Source: Straminergon stramineum (taxonomy: Eukaryota; Streptophyta; Bryopsida; Hypnales; Calliergonaceae). Taken from it: a stretch of 64,000 nucleotides of DNA. The stretch is from the NCBI GenBank assembly GCA_963920665.1, contig OY987265.1, positions 16,497,001-16,561,000 of the forward strand, written 5' to 3'. Under the pieces are notes generated by a model. That model saw nothing but the letters and a program-made list of their open reading frames with translations. It had not been told where the DNA came from and did no database searches. A program made the translations under genes and the position numbers. Numbering within the stretch: position 1 is the stretch's first letter; each line of letters begins with the position of its first letter. Below are positions 58,181 through 64,000 of this stretch, piece by piece.

Positions 58181-61100
58181 ATGATACCTGCTAAATTACC
58201 TCTCTCTGATAGCCGCCGCCAGCGACTGCGAGATGACCGGCTATGGATTAGAAAGTTGCGAAGGGCCTCTGAATACAATGTAAAGAGTTTGCATTGCCCT
58301 TGCAGTAACTGTAGGGGGCGTAAGCGCTTGTTGATCCGCAATGTGCGGGAGCACCTCATCAAAAATGGCAGAGATCTAGATTCCCGAATTTGGAGAGGTG
58401 CTAGGCGACGGGACTCCTCGGACGAAGAATGGGAGAGGCAATTTTGGGGTCCACCTGCATCAGAGACTCCAGAGCTGGAATTGGATGCGGCAGTTGACAC
58501 TCGAGGGATGATCGATCAAGCATCACACCATGTGGAAGTCCAGTCATTCTCACCTGACCGAATTGATGAGGAAGTTCGTGATGCCTTTGCCACAGCAGAC
58601 TCCATCCATGAAGATTGCGTGGAAGTGGGCCTGGATGACATAGCCGTGGAGGAAGAATGTCGCGACGAGGAGGTTGCTGCCGACATGGGCACTGATGGAG
58701 ATGGGACGAGTTCCAACTTTGATGCAAGGGTTCTAGAGGAGTCCATGGAGATTCTGTATGATGGGGCTCGATCAAGCAAGCTGGCAGCGACAGTGTTGCT
58801 CATGAATTTGTGCACCGTGCATGGGGTGAGCAATCACTATGCCAACGAACTTTTCAGCATTTTGCACCTCCATCTCCTACCAGAGAAGAATGCGTTGCCT
58901 AAAACATACCATGCTGCGAAGTCCCTCACAAGAAAGCTAGGATTGACGTACAACACAATCCATGCGTGTGAGAGAGGATGTGTGCTATTCCGGGGTCCAC
59001 ATGAGCATGACTTGCGGTGCCCAAAGTGTGGTGGCCGTAGGTATAGAGATGAAGATCGGCGGGCCTTTCCTGTGAAAGTGCTTCGTCATTTTTCCATCAT
59101 TCCACAACTCCAACGCATGTTCTGGAGCCCCTCAATCTCCAAGTTGATGTTGTGGCATGCAGAGAACCGAAGCGACCAGATAGGAGGGGACGGCCTTGTA
59201 AGGCATCCTTGTGACTCCAAAGCTTGGCGCCACTTTCACGATAATGTGGATCCAACGTTTGGAGATGATGCCCGCAATGCTCACTTTGCCCTTGCAGCCG
59301 ATGGTGTGAATCCTTTCAAGCAGAACAAGTCGTCTTGGTCCACATGGCCCGTACTGTTGTTGAATTATAATCTCCCCCCCTGGTTGAGCACAAAGAAATT
59401 TTTCATCTTGTTGGCCTTGTTGATTCCCGGAAGGGAATCAGTCACAACTGAGGTCTTTGACGTATACTTGGAGCCCCTTGTTGAGGAATTGTTGGAGTTA
59501 TGGGTGGGGGTTCCAGCATACGACGTAACAAAGGATGTTGGGTGCAAGGCATTCCAAGTGCGTGCTATGTTATTGTGGACCATCCATGACTTTCCTGGCT
59601 ATGGTACAGTGGGAGGTTTCTCCCATCAAGGGTATGCCGCGTGTCCTTGGTGCGGTATGGACTTAGGCGCAGAGCATTCCACTGAGCTCAATAAGCAAAC
59701 ATACGGAGGCACTCGCCGTTGGCTACCTGAAGATCATCCGTACAGGTCGGAAGAAATGAAAGACCACTTCAATGGCCAATTGGAGAACCGGCCTAGGCCA
59801 CGACCTGTAACTGTGGAAGAGCAACTACAGCATGCATGAGAGTGCGAGTCATGGAAAGAAGCTGGAAATAGAGAGGGTGCTGCAAGAGATCCATCAAAAG
59901 TACACGGTGTCAAGCGACTGAGCATTCTCCATAGATTGCCGTACTAGAAGGTGAGTGCCGGAAACCCTGTTTCCAAAGTAATGTATGACTTGCAAGGGAT
60001 GTAGAGGACTATCAGAAGTAGCACAGAAGTTATATCATAGTAGTAGGACCGATTAAGTCATTTTAAATGACTTTCAAAGGACTGAGAGGACTGTTGGGAG
60101 AACCTTAGAAGTCATATCCAAGTGGTAGGACTGAATCAATCCTTTTTTAAGACTTTCACATGACTAAGAGGACTGTCGGGAGCACTGTAGACGTCATTCA
60201 TTACTGGCAGGCTAAAACCAATCCAATTGAATGACTATGGAATGCCATTTATTTCTCAATGACTGCGAAAGAATAGCAACACAGGAACAAAGGTAGTTCA
60301 GACTCTATCTCTGGTGTTCATGCCTGAGGTGTCTTTCATTTTAGTCGAATTCACGAAGCTGGTTTCCTTTGAGAAAGGGATGTCAGGACTAATGGCTTTT
60401 TAGTGATGTAAAGCGAAACCTAATCCCTTGAATGATGTGTTACCAATGGCGCAGTATCTCCTCATTCGCCACTTGTTAGACGTCATGCATTGCGAAATGA
60501 ACCTCGCCAAAAACTTCCTGAAAACCATAACTGGGAAGAAGGACACAGTGAAGGTTAGGAGAGATTTGCAAAAGCGGAATGTGAGGAAGCACCTGTGGCT
60601 TACCCCGCACCCACGTAAGGCAGGGAAGATGGTGAAACCTCAAGCACCGTACGTCTTGGCAAAAGATGAATTTGAGAAGTTTGCCAGGTGTATCGAGTCA
60701 TTGAAGACACCAAGTGGGTATTCTTCCAACTTAGGCAAGTGCATTCGAAAGAAGAACTTTGGGGGCTTGAAGTCGCATGATTATCATGTACTAATGCAAC
60801 AAGTGCTACCCCTAGCACTTAGAGGACTCATGAAACCTGGTCCTCGTATGGCTATCATGAGAATGTGCAAGGTGTTTAGGCGCCTATGCACAAAGGTATA
60901 CAACCCCATGGACTTTCCATCACTAGAAGTTGATGTGGCGGAAAGTATGGCATTGTTGGAGATTGAATTCCCCCCATCCTTTTTTGACATTATGACGCAT
61001 CTCCCTTACCACCTTGCAAAGGAGTTAGACTTATGTGGACTAGTTAGTGCAAGGTGGATGTATCCTGTGGAACGGTACATGAAAGTGTTGAAGGCACACG

Positions 61101-61357
61101 TTCGTAATATGGCACATCCCGAAGCTTGTATGGCAGAGGGATACTTGAAAGATGAATGCATTGGCTTCATCACGGAGTACCTCCACAGATTTGAGCCCAC
61201 TCAGAGACGTGTGTGGGACGAAGACGAAGAGTACGGTGACGCTGAGGAGGTTTTGCAAGGAGCTGGGAGGTCATATGTGATGAGTCCTGAACTCCGTGAC
61301 TTAGCCCACCAATATGTGCTATCAAATGTCTCAATCATGCAAGAATTGCATTCGTAA
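58181..61357 (+). pseudogene. TNP2-type CACTA transposase, main exons, two in-frame stops
   Basis: Exon A starts at ATG 58181 and is open for 552 codons. A transposase-associated zinc-finger-like start (LHCPCSNCRGRKRLLIRNV, HLIKNG) is followed, after an acidic linker, by the Tnp2 core from about residue 240. The core includes CPKCGGRRYRD, KVLRHFSIIPQLQRMF, FALAADGVNPF, STWPVLLLNYNLPPW and AMLLWTIHDFPGYG with a CPWCG finger. TGA 59837-59839 and TAG 59945-59947 (RLPY then TAG, where relatives have Trp) interrupt it before the donor AAG|GTGAGT at 59,951. Exon B (60,428-61,355) has LLIRHLLDVMHCEMNLAKNF and the DUF4218-like SLEVDVAESMALLEIEFPPS, MTHLPYHLAKEL and ARWMYPVERYMK. It ends TTC|GTAAGT. 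The Tnp2 superfamily is certain; this copy is probably defective. Confidence 0.92.
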
Positions 61358-61684
61358 GTAGACCACGTGAAACCTATGTTTGATTTAGTAGTGTAGAATA
61401 TTAGAGAAGTCGATAGCTGTCAATCATTAGAGATGTTGTCTTACGAAGTCCACCTGTAGTGATATGCAAGATGTAATGTAGTCATTTCAAAGTCATGTAT
61501 TCAGTTCATTACTTTGATATGACTTACTCATGACTAGGTGAATTGAGGACTATTTCAAGGAAATGTGTGGCACAAAGTATCCAGCATAGGAGTGTCTTGG
61601 TCGTACAATCGTAAAATTTTTCTACTGTGCTGTGATGTGGGTATCTAGGGGGGTACTTATGAAGGAACTCCAATGTGTATGCAG

Positions 61685-63786
61685 GCAGTGGACCATCAAA
61701 CAGCAAGCGAATCCGAACGCTATGGCACTCGAGGAATGGATTGAGAGAATTGTTCGGGAATCTGATCTGGATTTGAAGAAGCCGGAGAACATGGACCGCT
61801 TATTACTGAGCAAGAAGCCATCACAGAAAGCCACTCATTATGCACGGGTCACTACCTTTGGTAACCACTTTCGAGTGGAAGATGAGAGCACCAACGAATT
61901 AGTGAGCTACAATAGCGGGGTAGCTTCAGTTTTCCAATTGCCATCTCATAGTGCCGGTGTCGTATTGTAAATGTGTTCATTATGTGAAAATGCATAATTG
62001 TTTGTTAAATTGGAGGGGGGTTTTTTTGTAGAGTTTCAAGAAATAAATGGGGTTATACTCCACTTGAACTCTTTTTTTTTACCTCTATTTGACAAACACT
62101 TAGTTCTTTGATTTATATACTAGAAGATATTTCAATAGGTTAGTTAGTTATGTTGAAGTTGTAAAAGCAAAAGGTAAAGCTTGTTTTACCTTTTTCTTTG
62201 TTTTTATTTTATTTTTAATGGATTTGAAATCCACGTAGATGATATGGATAGACTTATCGAGAAGAGGAAGTGGCCCATGTGGGTATTATGGCTCACTTAA
62301 GTGGATGGTATGGAGGTTGAGGTGGCGGATGAGGTTGAGGATCATCTTCTTCCTCCTCCTTGTTTTGCTTAAGGAAACCGTCACTTTGGGAGGGGAGAGG
62401 ACTTTGTACATGGAGAGTTTGGTAATGAAATTTTAAGAGCTTGTGTATCTTGTTTTTGTGTTTTCAAAAAGCTATCTCTCATGAAGTTTGGAGTTAGTAT
62501 GTGTAAGTTATGAGTTTGGGAGTGAGGTGTTGTGAAGTTGCCTCAAACTTTCAAGAGAGTGAGCTTTGAAAGGGTATGAAATGTGGACAGTATTTTGTGT
62601 TTGAGTGAAACTTGGGGAGCTTGTAGATATTCGTGTTAGCTTTCCAAAATGGGTTTATTTTCTTGATTTGAAGGTAGTATGAGAAAGTTATGGGTTTGAG
62701 AGTGAAAGGGTGAAGGGGTACTTTCAGGTTTCCAAGTGAGTGAGTTTTGAAAGGGTATGAAATGTGGAAAGTACTTTTTGTTTGAGTGAAACTTGGGGAG
62801 CTTGTAGATGTTCATTTTAGCTTTCCAAAATGGGTTTATTTTCTTGATTTGGAGGTAGTATGAGAAAGTTATGAGCTTGAGAGTGAAGTATAGGTGAGCT
62901 GCCTTTGAGTTGGAAAGGGTGAACTTTGACCGACCACAAAAGTCGGACAGTATCTTAGTTTTGAGTGAATTTTGGAGAGGTTGTAGAAATTTTTGTTAGC
63001 TTTCCAGAGGCATATCACACTCTTAGTTTGGAGTTGTATATAGAACGTGGCACTCAATCAACTATCAGACACTTCTTTGAGGGGAGTTCATGAAGGATAT
63101 GACTTTGTTTCCACAATTTTTTACCATGCATGGGGTATATTGAGACTCCATGACATCTTTGGAGGGGTGTATGGAAGGGTGATAGTATTTTGGTTCATAT
63201 GGCATCATTGGGGGGATTATTGTTATGTTTGTGACTTTGGCCACGGGATCTTCCATTATTTGAACCTCATCTAGTTGCAGCTAGAAGCCCCGCGTTTTCC
63301 CAAGGCAAGGCCTCTCTACTCGACACCGGTGAGTCATCAGTGAACTATGTGGGAGTCTTGAAGGACATATTGGAGTTGGATTATGGTGCACTTCATTCAC
63401 AAATCATTATGTTGCGGTGTGAGTGGGTGAAGACAGAGGACAATAGAGGGAATCCCACCTACACTCGAGACGACTTCGGCTTCCTTGTCGTCAACTTCCG
63501 ACACAAGCTCCCTCGCATGGCTGAGCCGTTTATTTTTCCTAGCCAAGCTACACAAGTTTTCTTTTCAGATGTGGTAGGGAGACCTGGATGGAAAGTTGTA
63601 TTACACAAAGAAGTCAGAGCAAGACGGGAAATAGTGAACACAACAGATGCCTTCATCAGTACGACAGTAGAGAGTACAGGGCTGACTGCTCCCCATCGGT
63701 GGCCTGCTCCATCAGAGAGAGTTAGTTTAGTCGGTGCCATTGAATTGTCAATGGAAGACAACTTATTAGCACAGAAAGAGTACTAG
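61685..63786 (+). pseudogene. TNP2 gene, 3' exons with DUF4216-like domain
   Basis: An acceptor TATGCAG before 61,685 joins in phase to exon B (TC|G, then QWTIKQQANPNAMALEEWIE). The exon ends near 61,955 (YNSGVASVFQ). The next coding block begins after TTGCAG at about 63,278 (SPAFSQGKASLLDTGESSVN) and runs YVGVLKDILELDYGALHSQI, FGFLVVNFRHKL and SQATQVFFSD to the stop at 63,786. This is the DUF4216-like C-terminus found in plant CACTA transposases. The exact donor before the ~1.3-kb gap was not resolved. The gap contains a 180-bp tandem repeat and may be an intron or a later insertion. Confidence 0.7.
62425..63030. repeat. ~180-bp tandem repeat, about 3.5 copies, in the TNP2 gene gap
   Basis: CTTGGGGAGCTTGTAGAT heads units at 62,611 and 62,792, with diverged copies near 62,427 and 62,971. 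Units share TTAGCTTTCCAAAATGGGTT, a GGTAGTATGAGAAAGTTATG block and GAGTGAG(T/C)TTTGAAAGGG. Confidence 0.85.
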
Positions 63787-63789
63787 AGT

Positions 63790-64000
63790 CTCCAACTGAA
63801 ATTGGAGTTTTCAACTACCTTCTACACTTATCTAATCTCAAATGACTGCGAAGAAATCTATAGTGCATGAGCCTTTCAGTCTGAATGTGTAACTGGGGTC
63901 GAAATTTGAAGACTCAGTGCACCCCAAATGTCGGTTTGCCGTTGCTTAGGAATCTATGACTAGTGAATCACTAACTACAATCACCTGTAGTCATTCTTCA
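63790..64000. other. CACTA 3' non-coding region up to the window end
   Basis: No further frame is seen after the stop at 63,786. AATGACT/AGTCATT motifs reappear (63,840; 63,990), suggesting the right subterminal region is near, but no GTGTTCTTG/TAGTG-type right terminus is reached. Confidence 0.5.

Larger units (their letters stand above)
49231..64000. mobile_element. CACTA (En/Spm) element, left end; right end beyond the window
   Basis: The element begins CACTACAAGAAAACAGGGG at 49,231, the diagnostic CACTA terminus, inside the LRR pseudogene (flank CAAG). The 3-bp target copy would be AAG at 49,228-49,230; the other copy is out of view. AGTCATT/AATGACT motifs recur in non-coding parts (49.3-50.1, 53.0-53.2, 56.3-56.5, 57.9-58.1, 60.0-60.25, 61.4-61.5 and 63.8-64.0 kb). 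Two divergent gene sets are inside: a minus-strand TNPA-like gene (54,874-50,306) and a plus-strand TNP2 gene (58,181-63,786). At least 14.8 kb long. Confidence 0.93.

Noticed and set aside
1..64000. CRISPR array, bacterial operons or ribosomal RNA
   Set aside because: Repeats lack regular unique spacers, genes have introns and TATA boxes, and no rRNA or tRNA core was recognised.

Overview
The window is nuclear DNA from a land plant with a large, repeat-rich genome. The evidence is plant transposon families (hAT with DUF659-type and SCERNWS signatures, a CACTA/En-Spm element, a SWIM-finger DDE-type transposase), GT-AG introns, TATA boxes and short CCCTAAA telomere-like repeats. The LRR style (NLSSLTTLDL..CSSLAALPKEV) and the ParB/methyltransferase gene point, by recollection of the families, to a seed-free plant (bryophyte, lycophyte or fern). 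That placement is inference. Almost every recognisable gene is mobile-element-derived, and most carry one or a few in-frame stops, as expected of decaying copies.

Layout: 0.2-1.7 kb, a broken ORF with a conserved Cys/His motif. 2.6-7.5 kb, a decayed hAT transposase (+) between two CGCAGTCGCCC-type arrays. 8.7-13.4 kb, a better preserved hAT transposase (-) between GGGCGCGGAC-type arrays. 13.3-19.1 kb, a 0.6-kb direct duplication set in a degenerate ~78-bp AT-rich tandem repeat. 19.3-25.8 kb, two minus-strand element genes (coiled-coil/RING-like and a DDE-type transposase with SWIM finger), each broken by in-frame stops. 27.8-38.3 kb, a 14-exon gene (about 1,114 codons) that joins a ParB-like region to a permuted N4/N6 DNA methyltransferase domain; it has consistent splice sites and only one nonsense codon. 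Its introns and flanks (28.1-40.7 kb) are full of CCTCGGAACC/GGTTCCGAGG repeats. 41.0-43.8 kb, a divergent pair (second Cys/His-motif ORF on -, degenerate kinase-like ORF on +) sharing a GC-rich array between opposed TATA boxes. 44.1-46.1 kb, more satellite and GC-rich arrays. 47.7-49.2 kb, an LRR pseudogene ending in a degenerate ZZ zinc finger, cut at 49,230/49,231 by a CACTA element.

The CACTA element starts with CACTACAAGAAAACAGGGG at 49,231 and runs past the window end. On the minus strand it carries a TNPA-like gene that includes a plant NIF/FCP1-like (HAD) domain with altered catalytic motifs. On the plus strand it carries a TNP2 transposase gene with a later DUF4216 exon. AGTCATT/AATGACT motifs recur through its non-coding parts.

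The strongest candidates for something little described are the ParB-methyltransferase gene embedded in palindromic repeats, the reuse of GC-rich arrays beside TATA boxes by unrelated element genes, the pseudo-phosphatase domain in the CACTA accessory gene, the LRR-ZZ fusion and the shared C-x6-CHIDK motif family. All family assignments are from sequence reading alone; no database search was run.
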